NCBI GenBank assembly: GCA_910588125.1
Contig: CAJUPI010000057.1
Location: 1 to 20,393, forward strand
Direction: 5' to 3'
From: an uncultured Lachnospiraceae bacterium
GTDB taxonomy: Bacteria; Bacillota; Clostridia; Lachnospirales; Lachnospiraceae
Length of the DNA: 20,393 bases
A program made the translations under genes and the position numbers. This document shows, piece by piece, positions 1 to 7,206 of the stretch (positions are counted from its first letter, which is position 1; each line of letters begins with the position of its first letter). The notes under the pieces were generated by a model that made no database searches, was not told the origin of the DNA, and worked only from the letters and a program-made list of their open reading frames with translations.

Positions 1-2
1 AC

Positions 3-134
3 GGTAATGGCTTCAATGCCTTGCCTGTTGCAGTAATTGCCAAAATGTTCAAGGAGCTATACAGGAGGATTGCCGGAAGCCCATCCTCACCGCTACGGAA
101 CAGCCACATAAATGATATGGTTCAATGTCATTAA
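3..134 (+). CDS. C-terminal fragment of an unidentified protein
   Basis: An open frame enters from the left edge and stops at a TAA at 132-134, giving 43 residues of a truncated protein. It begins GNGFNALPVAVIAKMFKELY and ends with the residues QCH. I do not recognise the family. The last codons (CAA TGT CAT TAA) overlap the first bases of repeat copy A, whose left end is near 124, so the end of this protein may have been supplied by the repeat. The frame could also be non-coding; only the uninterrupted frame and the helix-like composition support it. Confidence 0.35.
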   Translation, partial: GNGFNALPVAVIAKMFKELYRRIAGSPSSPLRNSHINDMVQCH

Positions 135-431
135 ATTTAGCTCTGAGAATACTCAGCCATGGAAAAAGGAGTGGGAAGCGGCGGGAAATGCTCTGCTAAT
201 TTTGACTTTGCAGGGATTTAGAATTCCTTAAATCCCTGAGTTTTGCCTGGAAACGAAAATCCACTCTGTCTGAGCGAAGCGAGTTTGGGGATTTTCGTTT
301 CGCTTTTCGCAAAAATCAGAAATTTTAGGAATTCTTGATCCCGAAACTGGAAAAATCAGCAGAGCATTTCCCGCCTCTTCCCACTTCTTTTTCCATGGCG
401 TACCTTCCGAGAAAATCAACGGAATAACATT
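124..431. repeat. Large palindromic repeat element, copy A
   Basis: This is an imperfect inverted repeat of about 308 bp. The inner arms at 157-197 and 358-398 are complementary at 39 of 41 positions. The outer arms at 124-162 and 393-431 are the same length (39 bp) but more diverged. Between them lies a core of nested shorter stems around a central GAGCGAAGCGAG sequence near 273-284. The same core, with different but still self-complementary arms, occurs in copy B (9689-10022), and the outer arm recurs at 20278. No transposase is present, so this resembles a non-autonomous mobile element or a structured RNA repeat. The interval 135-566 holds no credible gene; the open frame across it is a by-product of the repeats. 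Confidence 0.85.
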
Positions 432-505
432 GGCCTCTTCCCGCCCCTTTTTCCATGGCGTACCTTCCGAGAAAATCAACGGAATAACATTAGCCTCTTC
501 CCGCC
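374..505. repeat. 60-bp tandem duplication at the right end of repeat A
   Basis: The right outer arm of copy A is present 2.2 times in direct orientation with an exact 60-bp period: 374-433, 434-493 and a 12-bp remnant at 494-505. The two full units differ at only a few positions, near the stretch CCCACTTCTT versus CCCGCCCCTT. It looks like slippage or unequal exchange within the terminal arm of the element. Two units without spacers exclude a CRISPR array. Confidence 0.9.
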
Positions 506-566
506 AAAACCGCAAACCGGTGAAAATTCTTTCCGGAGCATCCCTTTCGGCTCCACAAATCTCATA

Positions 567-1952
567 CTAATTATTAAAGTCCCAGTCCGGCTCCTCCGGA
601 GTACGGTAGGTTTTTCCTTCCACATCCTCCTCGTCCTCCTTCAAGAGCACGCCGCCGCTGTTGGTTTTATATTTTACTCCGTCCCGATCCTTTACCGTCG
701 TATTTTTTGCAATCTTGCCAGAAGAGTTGACCACATAGTTCTTTACATTATTATTACCGCTCCAGATGGTAAACACCTCATAACGGCTGCCGGAATCCGC
801 CTGCTGAAGCTTTCCCATGTAATAGAGATGATTTTCATATACTCCCGTATATCCTTTTCCCGTGGATGTGAAATAATACTGGCAGGTATTGCTCCCTTCG
901 TCTACATTGAGCTTGCCTTTTAACATGGAGCTTTGCTCCCGGGTTCCGAAATAATATGCCGTATAATCTGTTTCATCTTTATCCAGATAAATCTTCTGCA
1001 AGCCATATGCCGGCACGCCGTATTCATTAAACAGATAGGTATTGCCGTTGATCTTTACCAGATCCTTTGTGGTGGCGCTGCCTTTTTCCGGCCCTACCTT
1101 GGGGACGCCCTTATTCGAGAAATAGAACCATTCTACATCGTGTTCATAATTATTCTGCAGGTTCTCCGGCGGCTCCACGGAATACCAGCCCACACGCACC
1201 TGCCCATTGGAGTCCACATAGCGGTAATCCTCGATGTTGTCGGATTCATCTCCGGTGGTACAGCTCCACCCGGTCTGCATGGCGCCGTCTTCTGCCAGGC
1301 TGTAATAGGCGCCATTGATCTTTTTCAGCTTTACCTCGTCGCCATCGCTTTTAGGGACCACCTTCTTGCCGCTGCTTGTAAAATAGTACCAGTGCTTACC
1401 GTCATTCTCATCCTCAACGTATGGGCCGTAATCATAATAGTCTTCTTCTTGATCATCCGGAGAAAAGAGGCGCTGCCAGCCGGTTACCATCACTCCATTG
1501 TCATCACAATAATACATATTATCCAGAATCCAGCCGGTGTCCATGGCTCCGGTATCTCCGAAATGATACCAGTTATTGTTGATCTTCTCCCATTTTTCTT
1601 TTACGCACTTTCCGCTCTGGTTAAAATAGTACCAGTCGCTTTCTCTCTCCGAATAGTCTTCGCGCTGCACCTCCAGCCAGCGCCCCGCATACATAATGCC
1701 ATCAGGCCCCACAAAATAGTCATCATTATCCACCCAGGAATTTACCGCCATGATGCCATTGCTGTTTACATATCTCCAGAGCCCGTCCCCGCCTTTTCTC
1801 CATCCATTATATAAACGGCTGCCGGATGCATTATAATATACCCAGTTTCCGCCCTCCTGGGCCCAGCCCTCTGCCATCGCCGGCGCACCGGCAATTCCCA
1901 ATGCCATTACCGCTGACAGGGCAAGTATTGCCATACCACGTCTTCTCATCAT
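567..1952 (-). CDS. Secreted cell-wall-binding-repeat protein
   Basis: A 461-residue exported protein made almost entirely of choline-binding-like cell-wall repeats (CW_binding_1 type). A signal peptide with an RRR n-region and a hydrophobic stretch ends at AMA|E (residues 25-28). The rest alternates aromatic units such as WVYYNASG, WYYFNQSG, WYHFGDTGAM, WYYFTSSG and YYFTSTG with GW turns, interrupted by acidic insertions, and ends in an acidic tail. No catalytic domain is visible, so a surface-anchored binding or scaffold role is likely (inference). Two ATGs are adjacent; the AGGAG ribosome site lies 4 nt before the first and 7 nt before the second, so the second may be used. It is monocistronic and divergent from the methyltransferase. 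A sigma-A-like promoter and an 11-bp direct repeat lie upstream. Confidence 0.9.
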   Translation of the reverse strand: MMRRRGMAILALSAVMALGIAGAPAMAEGWAQEGGNWVYYNASGSRLYNGWRKGGDGLWRYVNSNGIMAVNSWVDNDDYFVGPDGIMYAGRWLEVQREDYSERESDWYYFNQSGKCVKEKWEKINNNWYHFGDTGAMDTGWILDNMYYCDDNGVMVTGWQRLFSPDDQEEDYYDYGPYVEDENDGKHWYYFTSSGKKVVPKSDGDEVKLKKINGAYYSLAEDGAMQTGWSCTTGDESDNIEDYRYVDSNGQVRVGWYSVEPPENLQNNYEHDVEWFYFSNKGVPKVGPEKGSATTKDLVKINGNTYLFNEYGVPAYGLQKIYLDKDETDYTAYYFGTREQSSMLKGKLNVDEGSNTCQYYFTSTGKGYTGVYENHLYYMGKLQQADSGSRYEVFTIWSGNNNVKNYVVNSSGKIAKNTTVKDRDGVKYKTNSGGVLLKEDEEDVEGKTYRTPEEPDWDFNN

Positions 1953-2005
1953 GCCTCTCCTTTTATCTCATAAATTACATTCCCTGTATATTCAGACTGA
2001 TTTCC

Positions 2006-2034
2006 ATTTTAACAATTTACCGGCAATTATTCAA
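2006..2034 (-). promoter_or_regulatory. Promoter for the cell-wall-binding protein
   Basis: On the minus strand TTGAAT (2029-2034) is followed after 17 bp by TAAAAT (2006-2011). It lies about 55 bp before the start codon. Assigned by motif and spacing only. Confidence 0.6.
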
Positions 2035-2054
2035 CTAAATTTTCCAAACTCTCC

Positions 2055-2072
2055 TTACGATTCTCTTACGAT
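2055..2072. promoter_or_regulatory. 11-bp-phased direct repeat, probable response-regulator site (site 1)
   Basis: TTACGAT occurs at 2055-2061 and again at 2066-2072, exactly 11 bp apart, just upstream of the -35 of the cell-wall-binding gene. Two half-sites phased by one helical turn are typical of OmpR/PhoB-family response regulators. The minus-strand reading ATCGTAAGA resembles the VanR-type half-site as I remember it. Related pairs occur at 8162-8179 and 14439-14460. Confidence 0.5.
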
Positions 2073-2141
2073 GTTTCTTTAAGTTTCACATCAAAATTTC
2101 CAGCTTAAGTTTCCACTTGAGTTTTCCTCCTCCGTAATATC

Positions 2142-2171
2142 TTGACGTTTCTCCCCGGCTGCCCTTATAAT
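2142..2171 (+). promoter_or_regulatory. Promoter for the methyltransferase gene pair
   Basis: TTGACG (2142-2147) and TATAAT (2166-2171) are separated by 18 bp, a near-consensus sigma-A promoter. The predicted leader of about 100 nt contains a small stem (GGAAA 2262-2266 with TTTCC 2273-2277) that would pair part of the ribosome-binding region. The rest of the 329-bp interval 1953-2281 holds the divergent promoter, the direct repeat and no gene. Confidence 0.75.
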
Positions 2172-2281
2172 AGAATGAACGGGAATATCCTAAGCGAACG
2201 GAGATTCCAGTCAAATGCTCGTGCAAGCACGGCACTTGGCTTATTGCTCGCGGAAATAAAAGGAAAGGCTGGTTTCCAAGT

Positions 2282-3142
2282 ATGTGGATTGCAGATAACT
2301 GGATCGATTATCAGGTCATAGATTGTTCCAAGGGAGAAAAGCTGGAGCGCTGGGGAGACTATCTTCTTATCCGTCCGGATCCCCAGGTTATCTGGGACAC
2401 TCCCAGAAATCATAAAGGCTGGCAATGCCCCAATGCCCGCTATCACCGAAGTGCCAGAGGCGGCGGGGAATGGGAGTTTTTAAAGCTTCCTCAGCAATGG
2501 GCTGTCCGCTACCGGGAGCTTACATTTAATCTGAAGCCCTTCAGCTTCAAGCACACCGGACTGTTTCCCGAACAGGCTGTCAACTGGGACTGGTGCCGGG
2601 ACAAGATCCGCAACGCCGGACATCCAGTCCGGGTGCTCAATTTGTTTGCCTACACAGGCGGCGCCACTTTGGCGGCTGCCCAGGCCGGCGCCGCCGTTAC
2701 CCATGTGGATGCCTCCAAGGGCATGGTGGGTTGGGCCAAGGAAAATTCCGTCTCCTCCGGCTTGAGCAAAGCACCGATCCGCTGGCTTGTCGATGACTGT
2801 GTGAAATTTGCGGAACGGGAGATCCGCCGGGGAAATCACTACGATGCCATCATTATGGATCCACCCTCTTATGGACGCGGTCCCAAAGGCGAGATTTGGA
2901 AAATCGAGGACTCGATCCATTCTCTGATTCACCTGTGTGTACAGCTGTTGTCAGAAAACCCTTTGTTTTTCCTCGTCAATTCTTATACGACCGGTCTGGC
3001 GCCGGCCGTTCTCACTTATCTGCTTTCTACCGAGATATGTCCCCGTTTTGGCGGACAAATCCAGGCAGAAGAGATTGGCCTCCCGGTACAGGAATCCGGG
3101 CTGATTCTGCCTTGCGGCGCCTCCGGCCGCTGGGAAGCATAA
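2282..3142 (+). CDS. RlmI-like class I SAM-dependent methyltransferase
   Basis: A cytoplasmic protein of 286 residues in the SAM-dependent methyltransferase group related to 23S rRNA methyltransferases RlmI/RlmK. The SAM-binding motif I is LNLFAYTGGATL (119-130), followed by an acidic residue in THVDASKG (140-147). The motif IV equivalent is DPPSYGRG (193-200). Unlike RlmI it has no N-terminal PUA domain: it starts with a conserved-looking GEKLERWGDYLLIRPDPQ segment (18-35). The substrate is probably RNA, by family analogy; the exact target cannot be read here. The start ATG has a weak ribosome site (AAAGG about 13 nt upstream, partly in a hairpin), but no better start exists in frame. It has its own promoter and probably reads into the next gene, 43 bp downstream. 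Confidence 0.85.
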   Translation: MWIADNWIDYQVIDCSKGEKLERWGDYLLIRPDPQVIWDTPRNHKGWQCPNARYHRSARGGGEWEFLKLPQQWAVRYRELTFNLKPFSFKHTGLFPEQAVNWDWCRDKIRNAGHPVRVLNLFAYTGGATLAAAQAGAAVTHVDASKGMVGWAKENSVSSGLSKAPIRWLVDDCVKFAEREIRRGNHYDAIIMDPPSYGRGPKGEIWKIEDSIHSLIHLCVQLLSENPLFFLVNSYTTGLAPAVLTYLLSTEICPRFGGQIQAEEIGLPVQESGLILPCGASGRWEA

Positions 3143-3185
3143 CCGGCAACTTATGTAATTCACATCAAAGAAAGGATTTTTATTC

Positions 3186-3911
3186 ATGAAAATAACAGAA
3201 GAATCCATGCGTCAGCCCAGCGAGCCTGAGAGCCCTGTTCCCCAACCGGAATCAGAACCCAAACGCAGTGAATGGGAAAAGCTGAAGGCCATGAGCTGGA
3301 AAGATCGAGCCTGGTATATCTGGGCTTATTATAAAGTTCATATGGCTCTGATTATTCTTGCTATCCTGATCCTTCAGGTTGTCATCACCTCAATCTATCA
3401 CAGCACTTTTGACACCGCTTTGTATACCATTGTCGTCAACAACCGTTCAGAAGAAGAGATTAATTATGCCGTCTTGCAGGAAGACTTTGCCGTTTACCAA
3501 AGCCTGGGCAAGAAAGAGCTTGTCAATGCCGAATCCGTCTATATCACGTATGGGGATAATGCCTCGGAGTTAAGCTATGCTACTATGGCCAAGATTTCCG
3601 CTCTGGTCTTTTCAAATGAGCTGGATATTATAATCGGCGATGAGGAAACCATCCGGCACTTCGCTTCCCTGAACGGATATCTGGATCTGGAAAACAGCCT
3701 TTCGCCGGAATTATTGGCATTCATGCAAAATCGTCTTTACTACGCTGCCGGTGAAGACGGCGTCAAACGCGCCTATGCCGTCGATATCAGCGGCACGGCT
3801 TTTGCCGCCAATGCTCATTTAGGACAGGATCCCCCACTGCTCGGCATTATCAGCAACACGGCCCGCCGAGACAATACCGATGCCTTTCTCCGTTACATTC
3901 TCGCCCCTTAA
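3186..3911 (+). CDS. Single-pass membrane-anchored protein of unknown function
   Basis: A 241-residue protein with a Pro/Glu-rich N-terminus, then a basic-aromatic stretch MSWKDRAWYIWAYYKVH (36-52) leading into one membrane helix (about 53-71). The remaining 170 residues should lie outside the cell. The C-terminal part (for example AVDISGTAF, then DPPLLGIISNTARRDNTDAF) has the feel of a solute-binding-protein lobe, but that is only an impression; I cannot name the family. The ribosome site AAAGGA (3171-3176) is 9 nt before the ATG. It follows the methyltransferase by 43 bp and is probably co-transcribed. Its last 62 bp overlap, on the opposite strand, the end of the acetyltransferase gene. 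Confidence 0.8.
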   Translation: MKITEESMRQPSEPESPVPQPESEPKRSEWEKLKAMSWKDRAWYIWAYYKVHMALIILAILILQVVITSIYHSTFDTALYTIVVNNRSEEEINYAVLQEDFAVYQSLGKKELVNAESVYITYGDNASELSYATMAKISALVFSNELDIIIGDEETIRHFASLNGYLDLENSLSPELLAFMQNRLYYAAGEDGVKRAYAVDISGTAFAANAHLGQDPPLLGIISNTARRDNTDAFLRYILAP

Positions 3912-4596
3912 ACACAAATCCCAATTTTCTCAAAAGCTTTGCGGAGGCATCATTAGATGCCTCCGTCACTGCGTAAACCCCCGCTGGCGCATACTCTCTC
4001 TCTACGTAATCCAACACGATCCGGCATGCTTCCTCTCCATAACCTTGCCGTCGGTATGGCAGAAATATATGATAGGCAAGCTCAAAGCATCCTGCTGCAT
4101 TGCAATCGGTTATCCCCGCCTTTCCCAAAATTTTCCCATCCTCTTTTCGCTCGACCGCCCACAAGCCATATTCAAAAAATCCATATTGGCTCCGGATATA
4201 GGCCGATAGCTTTTCCGGATCATAAAACACCTGATCCCCTTTTTCATCTTCCGGCTCCACGGGAATCTGTGCTGTGTCCTCCGCCGCAAACTCTCGCAGC
4301 CGGAGACGGCTGCTTTCCCCGATCCTCCAGGGCAATCCCTTCTCCCGACGCACTACTCGTTCCAGATAACGGTCATCCGCCAAGTCTGCTGTTTCCACCA
4401 GATAGCGCGCCATCGGAAGCTGCCCCTTGCCGTCTCTCCCCAGACAACCGACAACGACCCTCCCCGCCGCTTTCGCTGCGAGAAGGGCCTTTGCCTCATC
4501 CGAGATCACAACACGGCAGACTTTATTCTCTACCACCACGTCACGCTCCCAAACCATATCTAACTCGTCCGCCTCATACTTTCGCCGGCTCCCCAT
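3850..4596 (-). CDS. GNAT-family N-acetyltransferase with N-terminal extension
   Basis: A 248-residue cytoplasmic protein. The GNAT fold occupies about 95-240: the acetyl-CoA-binding motif A is YRRQGYGEEA (181-190), preceded by the beta strand FELAYHIFLP, and the C-terminal motif is EASNDASAKLLRKLGF (212-227). The first 90 residues form a separate module (AAGRVVVGCLGRD, then YLVE and YLERVVRREKGLPW) that I have seen attached to clostridial GNATs; its role is unknown to me. The acceptor substrate cannot be inferred. The listed start overlaps the end of the cyclophilin gene by 23 bp and has a poor ribosome site; Met14 (4557) would leave a 16-bp gap and is an alternative. It is last in the five-gene run. 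The stop lies inside the convergent gene 3186-3911. Confidence 0.85.
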   Translation of the reverse strand: MGSRRKYEADELDMVWERDVVVENKVCRVVISDEAKALLAAKAAGRVVVGCLGRDGKGQLPMARYLVETADLADDRYLERVVRREKGLPWRIGESSRLRLREFAAEDTAQIPVEPEDEKGDQVFYDPEKLSAYIRSQYGFFEYGLWAVERKEDGKILGKAGITDCNAAGCFELAYHIFLPYRRQGYGEEACRIVLDYVEREYAPAGVYAVTEASNDASAKLLRKLGFVFKGRECNGERHRYCLGGPCC

Positions 4597-5092
4597 ACTC
4601 TTCGCCGAAGGTATCCACTGTCACGCTACTCATCTTTTGCACCTTTAACGGCCGGTCGTTATAGTCTACCTGCACCCCGGCAATCCGATCCACCACATCC
4701 ATGCCATCGATCACTTTGCCAAAGGCCGCATAGCTGCCGTCAAGATGCGGGGAATCTGCATGCATGATAAAAAACTGGGAACCGGCAGAATCCGGCATCA
4801 TCGAACGCGCCATGGAGAGCACTCCTCTGGCATGCTTCAACTCATTGACAAAACCGTTCTGCAAAAATTCTCCTTTGATCGAATACCCGGGGCCTCCCAT
4901 ACCACTACCTTCCGGACACCCGCCTTGAATCATAAATCCCTCAATCACCCGATGAAAAATCAGACCGTCATAATAGCCTTTGTTTACCAGGCTGACAAAA
5001 TTTTTTACCGTATTCGGAGCGATATCCGGGTACAGCTCTGCCCGTATTACCCCACCGTCTTCCATCGTGATAGTTATTTCCGGATTCTTCAT
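4574..5092 (-). CDS. Cyclophilin-type peptidyl-prolyl cis-trans isomerase
   Basis: A protein of 172 residues catalysing proline cis-trans isomerisation. Cyclophilin signatures are clear: APNTVKNFVSLV, the active-site strand FHRVIEGFMIQGG (Arg, Phe and Gln of the catalytic pocket), SAGSQFFI, and YAAFGKVIDGMDVVD. No signal peptide is present, so it is cytoplasmic. The frame extends upstream, but Met at 5092 is the true start: GAGGAG lies 6 nt before it, and that ribosome site overlaps the stop codon of the ATP-grasp gene (10 bp separates the two genes), so translation is probably coupled. A general folding helper; its place in this operon may be incidental. Confidence 0.93.
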   Translation of the reverse strand: MKNPEITITMEDGGVIRAELYPDIAPNTVKNFVSLVNKGYYDGLIFHRVIEGFMIQGGCPEGSGMGGPGYSIKGEFLQNGFVNELKHARGVLSMARSMMPDSAGSQFFIMHADSPHLDGSYAAFGKVIDGMDVVDRIAGVQVDYNDRPLKVQKMSSVTVDTFGEEYGEPAKV

Positions 5093-5102
5093 TGCATTCT
5101 CC

Positions 5103-6299
5103 TCACTTTCTGCACTCCAAAATATTTTTATAAAATCCTTCCAGCTCTTTCTTCGTATCAAACACTGCCACAAACATCTGATTGCCCATTGCTCCGGACA
5201 GCACATCGGGAAGCCGCTCCGCCATCTTCATGCATCCGCCATAACGCTCCATCACATCCCAGTCACTCATTACAAAATCCTTGCCGTCCCGACGGCCGGC
5301 AAAAGCACAGTACGCATGTTTCCCCACTGGCACAGTAGACTTGTTAAATGCAATCATATCGGCCCAGATTTTATAAACATTAGTGCTGTGGGCAAAATTA
5401 ATCATATCCGGAGTAAAGCCTCCGCAAGGACGCATATTGACCTCCAGCGCCACGATATCCCCCTTTTTGCCCATTCCCTTCTGATTCTTTGTCAGACGGA
5501 AAAACTCAAAATGGACGAAACGGCTTTTCACGCCAAAGCTCTTCACAGCCGCTCTTCCGGCCTTCCGGGTATCCTCCGGCAGCGTTTTCAAAATATAATA
5601 AATAGAATTATCATCATTATTGACAATATCCATAATCGACATCGGCGTCACATTCCCGGTCTCAAACATCGGCTCGCCGTCCGCGTCAATGATCGCATCA
5701 TAGGAGTTAACCTCTGCATAAATGAACTCCTCCATGATATATGACACACCGGCCATTCTCTTTTCCAGGAAATTCTCCAGTTGCTTTTCATTTTCGATTT
5801 TCCAGGTATCGGAAGCTCCCACGCCGTTATCCGGCTTTGCCACCACCGGATAGCCCACCTCATCAATAAACGTCTTGCAGCCTTCCAGATTCTCTACCAT
5901 ATGATAGCGTGCGACCGGAATCCCCGCTTTCACATAATATTCCTTCATCCGGGATTTATACTTTACCCGTGGCATATCCTCCACCTGAAACCCGCTGCGG
6001 ATATTAAAATCCGTGCGCAACTTTGCATCCCGCTCCAGCCAATACTCATTATTGGATTCCAGCCAGTCAATGCGGCCATGCTTAAAAGTCAAAAACGCCA
6101 CAGCACGGTATACTTCATCTTCATTCTCCAGGCTGCTGACTTTATAATACTCATTCAAACTGTCCTTTAATTCCTGCGTCAGCTCATCATAGGACTGATC
6201 GCCGATCCCCAGTACATTCATACCATTATTTTTCAGCTCCCGGCAGAATTGCCAGTAGTTTGTAGGGAAATTGGGCGAGATAAAAATAACGTTTTTCAT
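5103..6299 (-). CDS. ATP-grasp family ligase of unknown substrate
   Basis: A 398-residue protein with ATP-grasp architecture. It has a pre-ATP-grasp domain (about 1-110, beginning NVIFISPNFPTNYWQF), a nucleotide-binding lysine in VVAKPDNGVGASDTW (152-166), the adenine-side EEFI segment (190-193), and the metal-binding acidic/Asn pair in ALEVNMRPCGGFTPD (284-298). ATP-grasp enzymes of this carbamoyl-phosphate-synthase-like type join a carboxylate to an amine or thiol through an acyl phosphate; the substrate here is unknown. The start is chosen at the fifth codon of the longer frame because AAGGATGG ends 8 nt before it; the upstream ATG (6309-6311) has no room for a ribosome site. It follows the second esterase by 112 bp and is coupled to the cyclophilin. 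Two esterases upstream suggest that the ligase product, or a related ester or amide, is hydrolysed in the same pathway (inference). Confidence 0.88.
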   Translation of the reverse strand: MKNVIFISPNFPTNYWQFCRELKNNGMNVLGIGDQSYDELTQELKDSLNEYYKVSSLENEDEVYRAVAFLTFKHGRIDWLESNNEYWLERDAKLRTDFNIRSGFQVEDMPRVKYKSRMKEYYVKAGIPVARYHMVENLEGCKTFIDEVGYPVVAKPDNGVGASDTWKIENEKQLENFLEKRMAGVSYIMEEFIYAEVNSYDAIIDADGEPMFETGNVTPMSIMDIVNNDDNSIYYILKTLPEDTRKAGRAAVKSFGVKSRFVHFEFFRLTKNQKGMGKKGDIVALEVNMRPCGGFTPDMINFAHSTNVYKIWADMIAFNKSTVPVGKHAYCAFAGRRDGKDFVMSDWDVMERYGGCMKMAERLPDVLSGAMGNQMFVAVFDTKKELEGFYKNILECRK

Positions 6300-6411
6300 A
6301 TACTTTTCCATCCTTTTTTCTGTAGTCTCTCTTCCAGATACTACCGCATTTGTTTTTTCAATTGCCGCTGTATCTTATTTATCTGAATTCCTGCCTGTTT
6401 TGTCTTTTCAT

Positions 6412-7164
6412 CTACTCCAGCAGATAAGGCAGGAAATATACCACCTGTTTATACCACCAGGGCCAGTCATGGGCACAGTCATATCCCCAAAAATCCACCC
6501 AGGCATGGATACCCCGATCATTTAAAACCCTTTGCAGCTCTCTTGTGGAATCCGGAATTTCCCAGGGCCCCTGGCCTACGCAAATCACAGCCTTATTGCG
6601 GTTATACAGCTCAATATACTCATGGTTCCGCGGCATATTCGGCAGATAATGCACAGGTGAATTCAAATATACGCGTTCATCCATATACCCATGAAAACCA
6701 TAATCGGCCGTATAAATGCCACTCAGCGCCAGCAGCCGGTCGAATATGCCCGGGAAGCGGAAATACAGATTTGCCGCATGGGTTGCCCCTAAGCTGCTGC
6801 CAAACGCCAGCACTCCCGGCTCCCCGTCCCAGCCATTGCGCTCATTGGCCATCCAGCGCATAAACGGCGCCAGCTCATCTACAATATAATGGATCCACTG
6901 CTCATGACGCCAGCTTCTCCATCCCGGATCTCCGTACCGGTTTGACCAGGTTTCCATATCCATGGTATCGATCGCAAACACCATCACCTGTCCCGACTCA
7001 ATCCAAGGCGACCACACATCCGCCATCTTATAATTTTCAAAATCAAAAAAACGTCCGTCCTGACACGGAATAAACAATGCCGGGCGTCCGGCATGTCCAT
7101 ATACTTTACACTCCATGTCCCGTCCCAGAGACTCGCTGTACTGTCTAAAATATTGTACTTCCAT
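6412..7164 (-). CDS. Esterase D-like alpha/beta hydrolase (second of pair)
   Basis: A protein of 250 residues in the putative esterase family (PF00756-type, as in Fes, EstD and mycolyltransferases). The nucleophile elbow is GSSLG with Ser124; the likely catalytic His is His232 in DCAHDWPWWYKQ. An Asp/Glu acid is expected between them but I cannot assign it firmly. No signal peptide is present, so it is probably cytoplasmic. The frame can be extended to a GTG seven codons upstream, but those codons contain the ribosome site (GGGAG, 6 nt before the ATG), so Met at 7164 is the start. It lies 42 bp after the first esterase and shares little obvious sequence with it beyond the fold, so the two probably act on different bonds or substrates. 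Confidence 0.88.
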   Translation of the reverse strand: MEVQYFRQYSESLGRDMECKVYGHAGRPALFIPCQDGRFFDFENYKMADVWSPWIESGQVMVFAIDTMDMETWSNRYGDPGWRSWRHEQWIHYIVDELAPFMRWMANERNGWDGEPGVLAFGSSLGATHAANLYFRFPGIFDRLLALSGIYTADYGFHGYMDERVYLNSPVHYLPNMPRNHEYIELYNRNKAVICVGQGPWEIPDSTRELQRVLNDRGIHAWVDFWGYDCAHDWPWWYKQVVYFLPYLLE

Positions 7165-7206
7165 CTTTTCTCCCTTTCCGGACACAATTCACCTGCATCC
7201 CATCCT

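Noticed and set aside
373..505. Possible CRISPR array (repeat units with regular spacing)
   Set aside because: Only two full 60-bp units in direct contact, no spacers, no cas genes.
228..515. 95-codon minus-strand frame with repeated peptide REEANVIPLIFSEGTPWKK
   Set aside because: The peptide repeat is just the 60-bp tandem DNA repeat read in frame; the frame falls inside the palindromic element and has no start signal.
933..1814. Long open frame (293 codons) on the + strand, rich in hydrophobic residues
   Set aside because: It lies entirely antisense to the cell-wall-binding-repeat gene, has no ribosome site, and its hydrophobic composition is what the complement of Tyr/Asp/Asn/Gly-rich repeats produces.
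3942..3963. Perfect 9-bp hairpin (GGAGGCATC/GATGCCTCC) after the membrane-anchored gene, resembling a terminator
   Set aside because: No T-tract follows on either strand, and the bases encode the conserved EASNDAS motif of the acetyltransferase; the symmetry is probably coincidental.
5093..5206. 38-residue N-terminal extension of the cyclophilin
   Set aside because: It overlaps the ATP-grasp coding region; the ribosome site and family alignment place the start at 5092.
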